A stretch of 64,000 nucleotides of DNA, taken from Thermofilaceae archaeon (lineage in GTDB: Archaea > Thermoproteota > Thermoprotei > Thermofilales > Thermofilaceae). The notes beneath the pieces are model-generated. The model did not search any database. It was given only the letters and a program-made list of their open reading frames with translations, and had not been told where the DNA came from. Made by a program: the position numbers and the translations under genes. The stretch is from positions 62,001 through 126,000 of the forward strand of contig JAVYQJ010000003.1 in NCBI GenBank assembly GCA_038731975.1, read 5' to 3'. This document shows positions 27,385 through 37,128 of the stretch, piece after piece (position 1 is the stretch's first letter; each line of letters opens with the position of its first letter).

Positions 27385-28344
27385 GTGAAAGGCTGGGCTC
27401 TAGGCAAGATTGAGCTGTACCCACTCGGAGAGGAGAGCTTAGGTGTGCGCTCAATGGCTCTCGGAGTCGTAACACCGGATGTTGCCATCCTGCTAGACGC
27501 CGGAGTTTCACTGGCTCCAAGGCGTTTTGGTCTGCCACCCCACCCGAAGGAGTTTGAAGCGGCGCGTGAGGCGCGGGAGCGAATAACCAGCTTTGCCGCC
27601 CGCTGTGACGTGGTGACGATAAGCCACTACCACCTGGATCATTATACACCCAGTTTCACCAGCTACTACGAGTGGTGCGATCGGAGCATTTTTGAAAAAA
27701 CGTACGCTGGCAAGCTGATATTAGCGAAAAGACCGGATAGAAGCGTCAGCTTCAACCAACGGAAGAGAGCGGCAATTCTCCTGCGAGAGCTGGGGGAGGT
27801 GGGCTGCCGCGTGATCGAGGCCGACGGTTCACGCCTTATCCTGGGCAGGACGTACATCGAGACGTTAGGCCCGTTTCCGCACGGTGCCGAGAGTCCGATG
27901 GGGAGCGTTGTCTCGTTTCTCATAGAGTACGGAGGTACACGAATCGTTTTCGCCCCCGACGTACAGGGGCCTATGGAATCGAGGGCTGCGAAGGCGATAA
28001 TCTCGTTAAAGCCGAGCCTCGTTGTGGTAGGCGGCCCCCCGCTCTACTTGGAAGGGCGTAAGGTGGATAAAGAGATGGTGAGAAGAGGTTTAGAGAATCT
28101 AGCCGCCATTTCACGCTCAACTAAGGCTGTCGTGTGCCACCACACTTTGCGCGATGAAGAGTGGCTGAACAAGCTGGCGAGTGGAGGGATTCCCGCCGCA
28201 TTGACGTACGCCGAGCTATTGGGGATTGAGATGAAGCTTTTGGAAGCACGGAGGCGGGCCCTCTACGAGGAGGAGCCCCCGTCGCGTCAGTTCATCGAAT
28301 GGCTGCATGCTCCGAAGGATTCGAGAGGTCCTCCACCGCTGTAG
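27385..28344 (+). CDS. UPF0282-type metallo-beta-lactamase-fold protein
   Basis: A 319-residue protein that resembles UPF0282, an archaeal family with a metallo-beta-lactamase fold. After the start comes IELYPLGEESLGVRSMALGV; the metal-binding signature is SHYHLDHYTP, near residues 90-99 from this start. RIVFAPDVQGPM and VVCHHTLRDEEW supply further likely ligands. The frame stays open to TTG 27343, but family N-termini begin close to the IELYPL segment, so GTG 27385 is preferred. Substrate unknown. Confidence 0.85.
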   Translation: MKGWALGKIELYPLGEESLGVRSMALGVVTPDVAILLDAGVSLAPRRFGLPPHPKEFEAAREARERITSFAARCDVVTISHYHLDHYTPSFTSYYEWCDRSIFEKTYAGKLILAKRPDRSVSFNQRKRAAILLRELGEVGCRVIEADGSRLILGRTYIETLGPFPHGAESPMGSVVSFLIEYGGTRIVFAPDVQGPMESRAAKAIISLKPSLVVVGGPPLYLEGRKVDKEMVRRGLENLAAISRSTKAVVCHHTLRDEEWLNKLASGGIPAALTYAELLGIEMKLLEARRRALYEEEPPSRQFIEWLHAPKDSRGPPPL

Positions 28345-28430
28345 CACCCCTTCTCTCGGGTCGCGGAGGGGACATTTATGGTGAAAACTCTAACACAGCT
28401 ACTTAAGGGGGTGTGCAGAGAGGGATTGGT

Positions 28431-29807
28431 ATGTGGTCGATCCTGTACTACCTGAGGAACGATCCTGAGAAGTTAAGGTGGTCTCAGAGAGTGAGGGGGG
28501 AGAGCACAGAGGTCGTTGATAGGGCGTTGGAGCTTGATACGGAGTGGAGAAGGCTTCGCGCCGAGATTGACAAGCTCAGGCACGAGAGGAATGTTCTCGC
28601 CAGTAGGATAGCTAAAGCCACCCATGAAGAGAGGCGAGCTTTGATAGAGGAGGCCCGCAGGCTGGATCAAGCCTTGAATGAAGCGGAGAGGAGGCTGCAG
28701 AAGGTGGAGGAGGAGAGAGACCGCATTCTAAGATCGATACCGAACATAGTGCATGAATCCGTGCCGATCGGCCGAGGGGAGGAGGATAACGTCCCAGTGC
28801 GCTTCTGGGGCAAGCCGAGGGTCTGGGTGGGGTACCTTGAGAGCTTCAAGCTTCAGACGAAGGGTTACGATGTGGATTACGAGCTGATTGATTGGAAGCC
28901 GCTAGGGCACGCCGATTACAGCGAAGGCTCGATGCTCATCGATACCTTGAGAGCCGGTAAAGTGGCGGGAGCGCGCTTCTACTACATGTTCGACGATTTC
29001 GTGTGGCTCGAGTTAGCGCTCGTAATGTACGCGCTCGACCACCTGGCGAAGAAGGGCTTCCGTCTAGTGATTCCACCTTACATGCTCAGGAGGAAGCCCC
29101 TTGAGGGCGTGATCAGCTTCCTAGATTTCGAGGACATGGTGTACAAAATCGAAGGTGAGGACCTGTACCTGATTGCGACTGCGGAGCACCCCTTAGCATC
29201 CCTCCACATGGATGAAACGATACCGCGCGATGAATTACCCCTGCTTTACGCCGGGCTGAGCCCATGTTTCAGGAAGGAAGCAGGCGCACATGGCAAGGAT
29301 ACGAAGGGGATATTCAGGGTGCACCAGTTTACGAAGGTTGAGCAGTTCGTATACTGCCTCCCCGACGAATCGTGGGAATGGCACGAGCGCCTCATCAGAA
29401 ACGCGGAAGAGCTCTTCCAAGGGCTGGGGATCCCCTACCGAGTCGTTAACGTCTGCTCAGGTGATCTCGGAGTAGTCGCAGCTAAGAAGTACGATCTAGA
29501 AGCTTGGATGCCGGCTCAGGGCAAGTACAGAGAGATGGTGTCTTGCAGCAACACGACGGACTACCAGTCCTACAGGCTCAACATACGCTTCGCGAAGGCG
29601 AAGGGGGCTCCAGCTGAGGGGTACGTTCACACCCTCAATTCCACAGCGATAGCCACCACGAGAGCGATAACGGCTATCGTGGAGAACTACCAGGAGCCTG
29701 ACGGTACTGTAAGGATCCCCCCTGTGTTAAGAAGGTACTTAGAGGTGTTTGAAAGAGCTCCCAAGGATTACATCGAGCCGCGAAACCGCAGCCAGCATGC
29801 TACTTAA
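28431..29807 (+). CDS. serS: Seryl-tRNA synthetase (class II, common type)
   Basis: A 458-residue enzyme that charges tRNA-Ser. The N-terminal domain is a long antiparallel coiled coil (about residues 27-105, rich in E, R and L) that contacts the long variable arm of the tRNA. Class II motif 2 is CFRKEAGAHGKDTKGIFRVH, followed by QFTKVEQFVYC, and motif 3 is HTLNSTAIATTRAITAIVEN. ATG 28431 gives the usual MWSILYYLRNDPEKLR start; an in-frame GTG lies six codons earlier. It is the common SerRS, not the methanogen form. Its stop overlaps the convergent fni stop by four bases. Confidence 0.97.
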   Translation: MWSILYYLRNDPEKLRWSQRVRGESTEVVDRALELDTEWRRLRAEIDKLRHERNVLASRIAKATHEERRALIEEARRLDQALNEAERRLQKVEEERDRILRSIPNIVHESVPIGRGEEDNVPVRFWGKPRVWVGYLESFKLQTKGYDVDYELIDWKPLGHADYSEGSMLIDTLRAGKVAGARFYYMFDDFVWLELALVMYALDHLAKKGFRLVIPPYMLRRKPLEGVISFLDFEDMVYKIEGEDLYLIATAEHPLASLHMDETIPRDELPLLYAGLSPCFRKEAGAHGKDTKGIFRVHQFTKVEQFVYCLPDESWEWHERLIRNAEELFQGLGIPYRVVNVCSGDLGVVAAKKYDLEAWMPAQGKYREMVSCSNTTDYQSYRLNIRFAKAKGAPAEGYVHTLNSTAIATTRAITAIVENYQEPDGTVRIPPVLRRYLEVFERAPKDYIEPRNRSQHAT

Positions 29808-30910
29808 ATCACAACCGGTAGTTTGCGGCTCAGCACCCATTCCCTTAGTTCACCTTTAATCACTATACGTGCTCTTTTCAGCTCGTTGAGGTTTCTCGAG
29901 TTGGTGAGGAAGAGCACTCGCCTTAAACCTTCGATCACTCTGCGGACGTAGTTTAAGGCACCTTGGTAACCCCCTTCCATCGCCGCGCGTAGAACCGGGT
30001 ACGCGAAGCCGCAAATATCGGCCCCGAGTCTAAGTGCCTTACCAGCGTCAATGCCGTTTCTAAGCCCTCCCGTGGCTATTACGAGGAGATTACTTGACGC
30101 AGCTCTTACCTCGAGAATGCTTGCTGCCGTTGGAATACCCCATTCTGAGAAATCTTCGCAAAGTTGCAACAGTAAGGGATCGCCCTTCAAGAGCGCGCGT
30201 AGCCCCTCAATCCTAGCGAATGAAGTCCCCCCCGCCCCTCCCACATCGATCCCTTTCACACCGATTGCCGCCAACTTCTCTGCCGTCTCGCGGCTGATCC
30301 CCGCACCGGTCTCCTTCACGATTACCGGTACGGGGGCCCGATCTATGAGCTCCCTCAATCGCTCCAGCAGTCCCGCGTACCTAGCCTCCCCTTCGGGTTG
30401 AAGGGCTTCTTGGAGGGGGTTTAAGTGGACGGCAATGGCATCCGCGTCGACCATTTCGACTATGTCCTCGACAGCGTCCAAGCTCAACCCTTCAGCTAGC
30501 TGGCTAGCCCCAATGTTTGCTATGACGGGCACGCTGACCGCGGCTTCTCTTACAACGCTAAACGTGTCTCTCACTTCTGGGGCCTCTAGGGCGGCTCTCT
30601 GGCTGCCCACGCCCACTGCGATACCCATATCCTCTGCGACGCGCGCGAAGATTAGGTTGAGCTTTTTGGCCAGCTGTGTTCCTCCAGTCATGCCGGAGAT
30701 CATAAGGGGCGCGCGCAGTTTAAAGCCAAAGAAGTCGGTAGTGAGCGTTGCATCGCTCATGTTCATTTCTGGTGCGGCCACGTGAACGAACTCTACGTAC
30801 TCAAACCAACTGGTTTTCACCTTAAACTGCGAGTCTGGCTGAAGGGAAAACAGTATATGGTCGTCCTTCCTGGCCAACAGTCTCTGTACTCGTGAGCTCA
30901 AGATGCTCAC
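29804..30910 (-). CDS. fni: Isopentenyl-diphosphate delta-isomerase, type 2 (FMN-dependent)
   Basis: A 368-residue flavoenzyme interconverting isopentenyl and dimethylallyl diphosphate for archaeal membrane lipids. Family signatures: the N-terminal RKDDHILF, PLMISGMTGGT near residues 70-80, GSQRAALE, the nucleotide/metal region HLNPLQEALQPEGEA, VIVKETGAGIS and the FMN phosphate-binding GGAGGTSFARIEG and ATGGLRNGIDAGKAL. Length is normal. It converges with serS. Confidence 0.96.
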   Translation of the reverse strand: MSILSSRVQRLLARKDDHILFSLQPDSQFKVKTSWFEYVEFVHVAAPEMNMSDATLTTDFFGFKLRAPLMISGMTGGTQLAKKLNLIFARVAEDMGIAVGVGSQRAALEAPEVRDTFSVVREAAVSVPVIANIGASQLAEGLSLDAVEDIVEMVDADAIAVHLNPLQEALQPEGEARYAGLLERLRELIDRAPVPVIVKETGAGISRETAEKLAAIGVKGIDVGGAGGTSFARIEGLRALLKGDPLLLQLCEDFSEWGIPTAASILEVRAASSNLLVIATGGLRNGIDAGKALRLGADICGFAYPVLRAAMEGGYQGALNYVRRVIEGLRRVLFLTNSRNLNELKRARIVIKGELREWVLSRKLPVVI

Positions 30911-30983
30911 TAGGCTGCGCCTGCGTCTCTCCCCTCTTTAACCTTTTTCCGTTTAACCGTGGGAAACCGTGTGGGGTAGCGAT

Positions 30984-31856
30984 TTAGGGCTCGGGCGACG
31001 ATAATGCTTCCCTATAGAAACAGATGCTGGCGTACCCCACGACCTCCGAGTAGTCACCGGTAACGTCGCCGGAGTTCGCGTACTTTAGCAGCTTCACCCT
31101 TACCGGAGGCATTTCTCTAGCTGCGGCGATGAGCGTCATGATCGCACCGTAGCCGCACGCTGTGACATCTTTCTCGATTATCACGTCGTAAAGCCCTCTA
31201 TCGTCGAGTCTGAGGATCGCGTCTATAGCTGCCCTATCCTTCTCAGCTGCTTTGCGCGCCTCCTCGTAGTGCGTGAAGTCGCTGCTAGCCACTACGTACG
31301 CTTTGACCCCAAGCTCCTTTAGAACCCTCGCTATGGCTCTCCCCAACCTCCTGGATACCGTAGGCTCCTGAAGGTACATGCTGATCGGAACGATCTTGAA
31401 ACTCTCACCGAATATGTATTGCAGGAATGGCAATTGCACTTCTAGAGAGTGTTCATAGGCGTGGGCGCTGTCATCCAGCGCAGCCACCTCACTCCACTCG
31501 ATAATCCTCTTGGCCACTTCCTTATCCACCTCAACCGTGCCCAACGGGGTTTCCCACGCATCAGCTTCAGATACAGCTACAGGCATGCCGAGAGCGTGAT
31601 GGTTCGGTCCCACTAGGATGACAACTTCTGGGGTACCGCTACTGGCCATCTCAGCGTACGAGTACGCTGCAACGTAACCTGAGTACACGTAGCCGGCGTG
31701 GGGGACCACTGCCCCTAGTACGGAGCCAGCATAGGGGCCCGGTTTTTGGAGCCTTGCGCCGGGTCCCTTGAGAAAGGCCTCCTCAAGCTGCCTTAGTAGG
31801 CCTTCCCTTGAGCGCTCGTAGAATAGCCCAGCGACTGCGGGCCTCCTGATCCTCAC
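30984..31856 (-). CDS. Memo-family protein (AmmeMemoRadiSam system protein B)
   Basis: A 290-residue protein of the Memo family, which has a fold related to nonheme iron dioxygenases. Matching segments: RRPAVAGLFYERS at the N-terminus, VVPHAGYVYSGYVAAYSY, VGPNHHALG, SSDFTHYEEA and the C-terminal YANSGDVTGDYSEVVGYAS. The metal-binding histidines lie in HAGY, NHHA and THYE. It follows rps2 after five bases, the rps2-memo order common in archaea. Confidence 0.94.
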   Translation of the reverse strand: MRIRRPAVAGLFYERSREGLLRQLEEAFLKGPGARLQKPGPYAGSVLGAVVPHAGYVYSGYVAAYSYAEMASSGTPEVVILVGPNHHALGMPVAVSEADAWETPLGTVEVDKEVAKRIIEWSEVAALDDSAHAYEHSLEVQLPFLQYIFGESFKIVPISMYLQEPTVSRRLGRAIARVLKELGVKAYVVASSDFTHYEEARKAAEKDRAAIDAILRLDDRGLYDVIIEKDVTACGYGAIMTLIAAAREMPPVRVKLLKYANSGDVTGDYSEVVGYASICFYREALSSPEP

Positions 31857-31861
31857 GGTTT

Positions 31862-32533
31862 TCAGATGACCTCTCCAGTTATTAAGACCTTTGCTTCGAA
31901 ATCCTCCGGCGGTACAGGTAGCTCGCCGGTGGGCGGTAGTTCTCCTCTCTCCCTTAGTACCTGCCTTGCCAGCAGCCAGTACAGCAGGGCCAGCGCTCTT
32001 CTACCCCTATTGTTGGCGGGAATAACTAGGTCAACGAACTCCAACGGGCTATCGGTGTCGCAGAAGGCTACGACCGGGATGCCCACTTTTGCCGCCTCGT
32101 TAATAGCCTGTGTATCCACTCTCGGGTCTGTCACGACGAGGAGGTCCGCCTCAACGTAGCTGGGTAACTTAGGGTTGGTTAAGGCACCCGGGGGGAACCT
32201 GCCCAAGATGGGTACGCAACCGGTAAAGGCGCAGAAGCGCTGAACCGGTCTAAAGCCGTACTGCCTAGCTGATACTACCACCACCCGCGAAGGGGTGTAC
32301 CGCGCTATAACGCGGGCCGCGATCCTCAACCGATTGTCTGTCTCTAGCACGTTGAGCAAGTAGAGTCCATCGGGTCGGACACCGTAGATGAAGCGCTTCA
32401 TGAAAGCGCTTTTCATGCGGGTACCGATCCTGACTCCGGCTGCGAGGTACATCTCCAGTGGTACAAGGAGTTCTACCTCTTTCAGCTCCTCTCTTATCTT
32501 TGTGATGTCTTTCGCACGCTCCTCCTCAGCCAC
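31862..32533 (-). CDS. rps2: Ribosomal protein S2 (uS2)
   Basis: A 223-residue small-subunit protein. Family features: [71 protein letters not shown] and [19 protein letters not shown]. The start overlaps the upstream metallophosphoesterase gene by 40 bases. The usual archaeal neighbours rpoN, rpoK and eno are absent from this site, but memo is retained downstream. Confidence 0.96.
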   Translation of the reverse strand: MAEEERAKDITKIREELKEVELLVPLEMYLAAGVRIGTRMKSAFMKRFIYGVRPDGLYLLNVLETDNRLRIAARVIARYTPSRVVVVSARQYGFRPVQRFCAFTGCVPILGRFPPGALTNPKLPSYVEADLLVVTDPRVDTQAINEAAKVGIPVVAFCDTDSPLEFVDLVIPANNRGRRALALLYWLLARQVLRERGELPPTGELPVPPEDFEAKVLITGEVI

Positions 32534-33222
32534 GTTTCGTGGCCTCTGCGCTTCGCTTTAAAAAGTTCTTGGCACAGCTCCACGCGGCCAGACTCCACGA
32601 AGAGGTACGTGTTGGATGGAGGGCGCCAGTAGGGCATCCCGAGGACCCAACTTTCGCGCCAGCTACCGGTGTTCGCAACCCTCGCCTCGTAATCGATTCC
32701 GGGTATGTGCGTGTGTCCCATGAACAACCACCAATCCGCTGGTAGTCGCAGCTTCCTTCTCAACGCTTTCTCCAGGAACAGCTCCTTTCCCAGGGATTTC
32801 ATTAGGAAGTTGATGAGGAAGGCTTGTGCTCCGTTTCGCAGCGCCAAATCTCCGTGCGTTAGGAAGGCTGTAAGCCCTCCTAACTGCGCGATAACCGGGC
32901 CCGGGTACACCTGCAAATCCAACTCATCGGACTTGAAGTGCGCAGGCTCCCGAAGAATGGGGTCGTGGCTGGAGAGGCTTGTCACGAAAATTACCCGTAG
33001 ACCTTTCACCCCCTTGAAGATGCGTCTCAGCGCCTCCCCCACCCCGCTCGCGCTCAAAGGCCTGTGCAAGTCGTCGAAGAGATCGCCGAGCACGATCAGG
33101 GTCTCCGCCCCCCTGCTGGCCGCTAAAGCGATGATCGTTCGAATAATCCGACTACCCGGGCGGTAATGCGTGTCTGAAACGAGGATTGCTGGATCGCTGG
33201 CGAACACTGTGTATGGTTTCAC
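32494..33222 (-). CDS. Calcineurin-like metallophosphoesterase
   Basis: A 242-residue phosphoesterase. Metal-binding motifs are in order: [11 protein letters not shown] (DxH) near residues 14-24, VLGDLFDD (GDxxD) near residues 44-51, a modified GNH region [19 protein letters not shown], and FMGHTHIPG (GHTH) near residues 166-174. It looks like the archaeal YfcE/SbcD-like predicted phosphoesterases; substrate unknown. Its 3' end overlaps rps2 by 40 bases, so it leads an operon with rps2 and memo. Confidence 0.88.
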   Translation of the reverse strand: MKPYTVFASDPAILVSDTHYRPGSRIIRTIIALAASRGAETLIVLGDLFDDLHRPLSASGVGEALRRIFKGVKGLRVIFVTSLSSHDPILREPAHFKSDELDLQVYPGPVIAQLGGLTAFLTHGDLALRNGAQAFLINFLMKSLGKELFLEKALRRKLRLPADWWLFMGHTHIPGIDYEARVANTGSWRESWVLGMPYWRPPSNTYLFVESGRVELCQELFKAKRRGHETWLRRSVRKTSQR

Positions 33223-33293
33223 GGGAGGGGTTAGCGAGTAATAAAAAAGGTATTGTGGCGCGCAGCTTTTAAGCGCCGGGTCGATGGACTATC

Positions 33294-34808
33294 GTGGATC
33301 TTCGAGTAGTCACAGGATTAATATTGTGCGTAGTTACCTGTCTAGCGTTGAGCGTTTTCGCTGCGCCACAGGCTACCGTTTTTATCGATGTAGGCGAGGG
33401 TGGAAATGCGACAGTGAGGTTGGTGATCTGGGACAACACGAGTGGGAGCATATCCGTGTACCTCCCCCGTTTCGAGAAGTGGAGTTACACGTTTTCGGGC
33501 GGCAATGCCACGATTATTGCGATTCAAAATACCAGTGCCTACTTCTATAACAACGTTACTTTCGCCTACACTGTTACATCGGCCCATGGCCTTATCTTGA
33601 ACATCAGCTACAACTTCCCCTTCGCTGCCCTCTACACTTCGAATAAAGGGTGGTTCATGTCACCACTCTTGGGTGCGTCACCTCTCTCAAGCTTCTCCGC
33701 GGTCATAACGATCTCCGACCTAGGTGCCCTCAGGGCTGTTACGCTCAATGGAGCCCCCGTGACCTATGCGTATGAAGGTAAAACACTGCGCGTGCCGCTA
33801 CCAACCACTTCGGCAGGAGGTGTGCGCGTTACCATTGATTTCAATCCAGACAGACCAATCGAGGAAGTCATCCTCAGCGAGAGTATCGATGGGATTAGAG
33901 TGAACCTGCAAGCACCCTACTTCTACAGGGGGCTACTGAGCAAGATCGCGAGTACGGTGAGGGATGCCACACCGATGCTACGTGAAATCTTCGGTTACAG
34001 CCCACAAAACCTGGACTTTAAGCTCTTTCTACCAACGATGATGGATCTGAGCGCGTTAGGCTACGTCATGGGTGAGGACATCAACGCGGGTGGAGAAGGT
34101 CCTGTGCACCTCAATTTAGCGTTGGTACGCTTCAAGGAGGGTTACATGGAGACTACGATAGTTCACGAGCTCGTCCATAAGATACTGGGGGCGCTCGGAG
34201 TGCCAGCCTCACGCGAGCTGCGCTGGTTCCACGAGGGAGTAGCGCAGTACGTGTCGCTAAAGGTTTGCAAAGAGTTGGGGTTGGACGTTAACGATACCAT
34301 CGAAAGTCTAGAGGAGGCTGCGAAACTGTTCAGGGAGGGGATTGTAAAACCGGGATTTGTGAGCTTCTGGAACCCATCTGGGGATGAGGGGCGCTACTAC
34401 GCGGCTTCCTACTACATCGTTTCATCGTTGGCTGAAGAAAGGGGAGGATTGGCCTTCATCCGGCGGGTGGCAGAGGAGATTAGGAAGAGAGGTGGTGTTC
34501 GATCAAATGAGGAACTAGTGGAGGTACTGAGTGCTGCGGCGGAAGAAGATCTAACTCCTTTGTTCAAGAATTGGGGTTTCCAGGTCGAAGTAACAACCTA
34601 CCGTATAGTTACCCGCCTAACTTCCTGGTGGGTTCTCACCGTTGCAGCGATCCTCGTTGTGGCTGCTGTAGCATTCTCTCTGCTCATCATACTTGCAAGG
34701 GGGAGATCGGCTAGGTGCCCGTACTGCTATGCAGCTATCCCTAGGGATGCCGTGTACTGCCCATATTGCGGCTACCCCCTGAAGCATAGCGAGGAACGGC
34801 AGCTATAA
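33294..34808 (+). CDS. Membrane-anchored gluzincin metallopeptidase with C-terminal zinc ribbon
   Basis: A 504-residue protein starting at GTG. A signal peptide covers about residues 1-24 (LILCVVTCLALSVFAAP). An outward beta-rich domain rich in N-glycosylation-type NxS/T sites follows. The catalytic HELVH is at residues 291-295 with a downstream glutamate at about residue 314 (WFHEGVAQY), a pattern of peptidase MA-like/M1-type gluzincins. A single membrane helix at about 438-463 (VAAILVVAAVAFSLLIILA) is followed by a cytosolic zinc ribbon with two CPYC pairs (CPYCYA and CPYCGYPL). The zinc ribbon after an extracellular protease is an odd pairing. Confidence 0.85.
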   Translation: MDLRVVTGLILCVVTCLALSVFAAPQATVFIDVGEGGNATVRLVIWDNTSGSISVYLPRFEKWSYTFSGGNATIIAIQNTSAYFYNNVTFAYTVTSAHGLILNISYNFPFAALYTSNKGWFMSPLLGASPLSSFSAVITISDLGALRAVTLNGAPVTYAYEGKTLRVPLPTTSAGGVRVTIDFNPDRPIEEVILSESIDGIRVNLQAPYFYRGLLSKIASTVRDATPMLREIFGYSPQNLDFKLFLPTMMDLSALGYVMGEDINAGGEGPVHLNLALVRFKEGYMETTIVHELVHKILGALGVPASRELRWFHEGVAQYVSLKVCKELGLDVNDTIESLEEAAKLFREGIVKPGFVSFWNPSGDEGRYYAASYYIVSSLAEERGGLAFIRRVAEEIRKRGGVRSNEELVEVLSAAAEEDLTPLFKNWGFQVEVTTYRIVTRLTSWWVLTVAAILVVAAVAFSLLIILARGRSARCPYCYAAIPRDAVYCPYCGYPLKHSEERQL

Positions 34809-36191
34809 ATCGTCCTCATCCTGCCTGTAAGGTTCACCACGGATGGCTCTTTCGAGGGCTCTCCTCGCCTCCCACCCCAGGTAGAAGGCGTGGTCGGGTG
34901 AGAGGAGGAGGGCGAGAGGCTTCAGCTGCCTGTAGCTTCCCACCCGCAGCCTGGAGGATAGCTGCCCCAGGGGCGTCCTGTGCTCCACTTCTAGGCGGCC
35001 TCCTTCAGGGTGCAGCAGGATATTGCCGCGGGGATCGGCTGTGAACTCGGATAGCTTGTCAAAGTTCTCGTGGATCAGCATCCAGGCTCTCTCCCAATCG
35101 TGCTCGTACACGTGCGCGGAGCAGCTGATGAGCGTGACAACCCCCACCTTCACACCCAGCTCACTTGCGATCAGCTCCGCCAGCTTGGCCTGCGCGTAGG
35201 CGTTAAGGGGCCACGCCGCGTACATGTCGTTGCTCCTGAGGTACACGGTGTGGTTGTAGAAGCCATCCGTCACGTCCCCCTGTACCAGCACGATGCACGG
35301 CGGATCCGTGCTGGAACGGTCACGGGCGTGGTGCCACAGCACGGCCAGCGCACGTCTAGTGTGAGGCGATGATCTAAGCTTCGTTATGAGCTCCACCAGC
35401 TGGTCACCTGCGGCTGGATGGGACCTCAGCCGTTCACCGTACGTGTAATTGACCCCTTCCGGCTTGGCAGGCTCCAGCAGCAGTCGGTAGTGCTTTTCAA
35501 ACTCCTCTCTCGGGAAGTAGTCGAGCATCCTCGGCTCCAGGAGCGGCGGGCTCCCGTAGAAGCCGAGCGCCACGACCACGTTGAGCAGCTGCTTCTGGCG
35601 CTCGCCGTATTCGCTCCACTTTACGGAGCCGAGTGCCATGACGGCGTAGACGGCCTTGAGCCACGCTCTAAAGAGAGAGCCTTCCTGAATCAGCAGGCCG
35701 CTTATCGGGAGCGGCCACCCTTCAACCCTGCTTTCACGCAACTGCAACCGGATCGTTTCCCTCCTACGCTCCCCGGGTCGGTAGTGTCTGTTAATTGCCT
35801 CCTCTAGCTTAATCCACTCCCCTTTTCTGCAAGCTTCCCTAAGATCAACCACGTCGACGTCTCTAACAATCGGCTCGACAACCTCCAAAGGCCACATTAA
35901 TTCAAGGTCTGGGGGAACCGACTTTTCACCGAACAGCCTTACCAGTGCCTCCCCGCTGCCCGAGAGGTCGGAGCCGTAAACGATGAGCACGTTTATCTGA
36001 GGACGCTCGGCCAGCGTGTGCAGCAGGTAGTTTATTCCGTAAACAGTGTAGAGCGTGCCCACGGCGTGCACCCTCCCCAAGAGCCCGGCCTCGGCGAGCC
36101 TGCCTACCACCACCTCCTTCTTCGTCCAGAGGGTGACAACGGCTACATTCGACTCCTCGTTGAAGAAAGCCACATCCTTGGCAACCACCAA
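34803..36191 (-). CDS. thyA: Two-domain thymidylate synthase, methanogen type, with N-terminal DUF4346/MtrA-like domain
   Basis: A 462-residue protein. The N-terminal 120 residues (VGTLYTVYGINYLLHTLA, then VLIVYGSDLSGSGEALVRLF) resemble DUF4346, related to methyltransferase subunit MtrA. The C-terminal half is a thymidylate synthase-like domain: catalytic Cys299 in DPPCIVLVQGD, YLRSNDMYAAWPLNAYAQAK at 317-336, and CSAHVYEHDW. It makes dTMP or hydroxymethylates a pyrimidine nucleotide. Thymidylate synthase of this archaeal type is usually about 200 residues, so the fused N-terminus is notable. Its stop overlaps the convergent peptidase gene by six bases. Confidence 0.83.
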   Translation of the reverse strand: MVVAKDVAFFNEESNVAVVTLWTKKEVVVGRLAEAGLLGRVHAVGTLYTVYGINYLLHTLAERPQINVLIVYGSDLSGSGEALVRLFGEKSVPPDLELMWPLEVVEPIVRDVDVVDLREACRKGEWIKLEEAINRHYRPGERRRETIRLQLRESRVEGWPLPISGLLIQEGSLFRAWLKAVYAVMALGSVKWSEYGERQKQLLNVVVALGFYGSPPLLEPRMLDYFPREEFEKHYRLLLEPAKPEGVNYTYGERLRSHPAAGDQLVELITKLRSSPHTRRALAVLWHHARDRSSTDPPCIVLVQGDVTDGFYNHTVYLRSNDMYAAWPLNAYAQAKLAELIASELGVKVGVVTLISCSAHVYEHDWERAWMLIHENFDKLSEFTADPRGNILLHPEGGRLEVEHRTPLGQLSSRLRVGSYRQLKPLALLLSPDHAFYLGWEARRALERAIRGEPYRQDEDDL

Positions 36192-36297
36192 CTAATCCCA
36201 CCTCAAGGAGAGGTGCAGCATGAAAGGATGCATCATCTGAGGGGTGGTGTAGTATCTAGGTTATTTGCGTTTGAGTAGGAGCATAATAGCGAGTGGG

Positions 36298-37128
36298 TTA
36301 GTCTACGGATCGGATTAGTCCTGAGGCGGTTAGCGTGTAGCTCCGAATCAGGGTCTTCGCAAACTCGCTCTTGGGGCTCCTTATCAGCTCCTCAAAGGGG
36401 GCGTCTTCAACGATCGTTCCTTTGTGCAGGAGGACGGCTCGGTCGGCTAAGTACTGTGCTACAGGTAGGTCGTGCGTCACGGTTATCATCGAGCATTCCA
36501 GCTTCCTCTGAATTGTGTCCAAGAGGTTGATTATCTGGGCTTGGATGGACACATCCAAGGCTGAGGTGGGTTCGTCCAGCAGGAGGATTTCAGGATCGTG
36601 CACTATGGCTCTGGCGATCAGCACTCTCTGCATCATACCGCCGCTGAGCTGAGTCGGATAGTAGTTGAGGATGCTTTCGTGAAGCTGGACCATTCTTACG
36701 GCTTCCTTTACCCTTTCTTCCTTCTCTCTTTCAGTGAGCTTGGATCGCTCAAGGGGCTCCATTATGATATCTCGGATCCTCAAGCGCGGGTTAAGCGCTC
36801 TCGCAGGCTCCTGCGGGACATAACCAATCTGGCTGGTAACCTTCCAGCGCTGCCGTTGCGGCAGACGGTAGATCTCGTGGCCCAGCACCCTCACCCTACC
36901 CGATACGGGCGGAAGGATGCCTAGTATCACCTTTAGGAGCGTAGTTTTCCCAGACCCACTCTCACCTATTACGGCTACCCTCTCCCCATCGCTTATTGTA
37001 ACTTTTATACCTTTGAGCACGGGAGTAAATCTTTTCCTTATAGAGGATCCATTTGTCGTCCAGTAGCCGGCGGTGACGCCCTCGAGTTCCACTATCGGCG
37101 AGCTATGCATAGAGCCAGCATTCGACAT
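36298..37128 (-). CDS. Peptide/oligosaccharide ABC transporter ATPase, second subunit (DppF-like)
   Basis: A 276-residue ATPase. Walker A is GESGSGKTTLLKVIL near residues 54-68, the Q-loop GYVPQEPARALNP, signature LSGGMMQRVLIARA near residues 161-174 and Walker B LLLDEPTSALD; the family C-terminal motif is only partly preserved. Three ATG/GTG starts are possible (37140, 37128, 37110), all overlapping the end of the first ATPase gene; 37128 has a weak GGTGGA upstream. It is last in a five-gene operon. It lacks the usual oligopeptide C-terminal cysteines seen in its partner. Confidence 0.92.
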   Translation of the reverse strand: MSNAGSMHSSPIVELEGVTAGYWTTNGSSIRKRFTPVLKGIKVTISDGERVAVIGESGSGKTTLLKVILGILPPVSGRVRVLGHEIYRLPQRQRWKVTSQIGYVPQEPARALNPRLRIRDIIMEPLERSKLTEREKEERVKEAVRMVQLHESILNYYPTQLSGGMMQRVLIARAIVHDPEILLLDEPTSALDVSIQAQIINLLDTIQRKLECSMITVTHDLPVAQYLADRAVLLHKGTIVEDAPFEELIRSPKSEFAKTLIRSYTLTASGLIRSVD

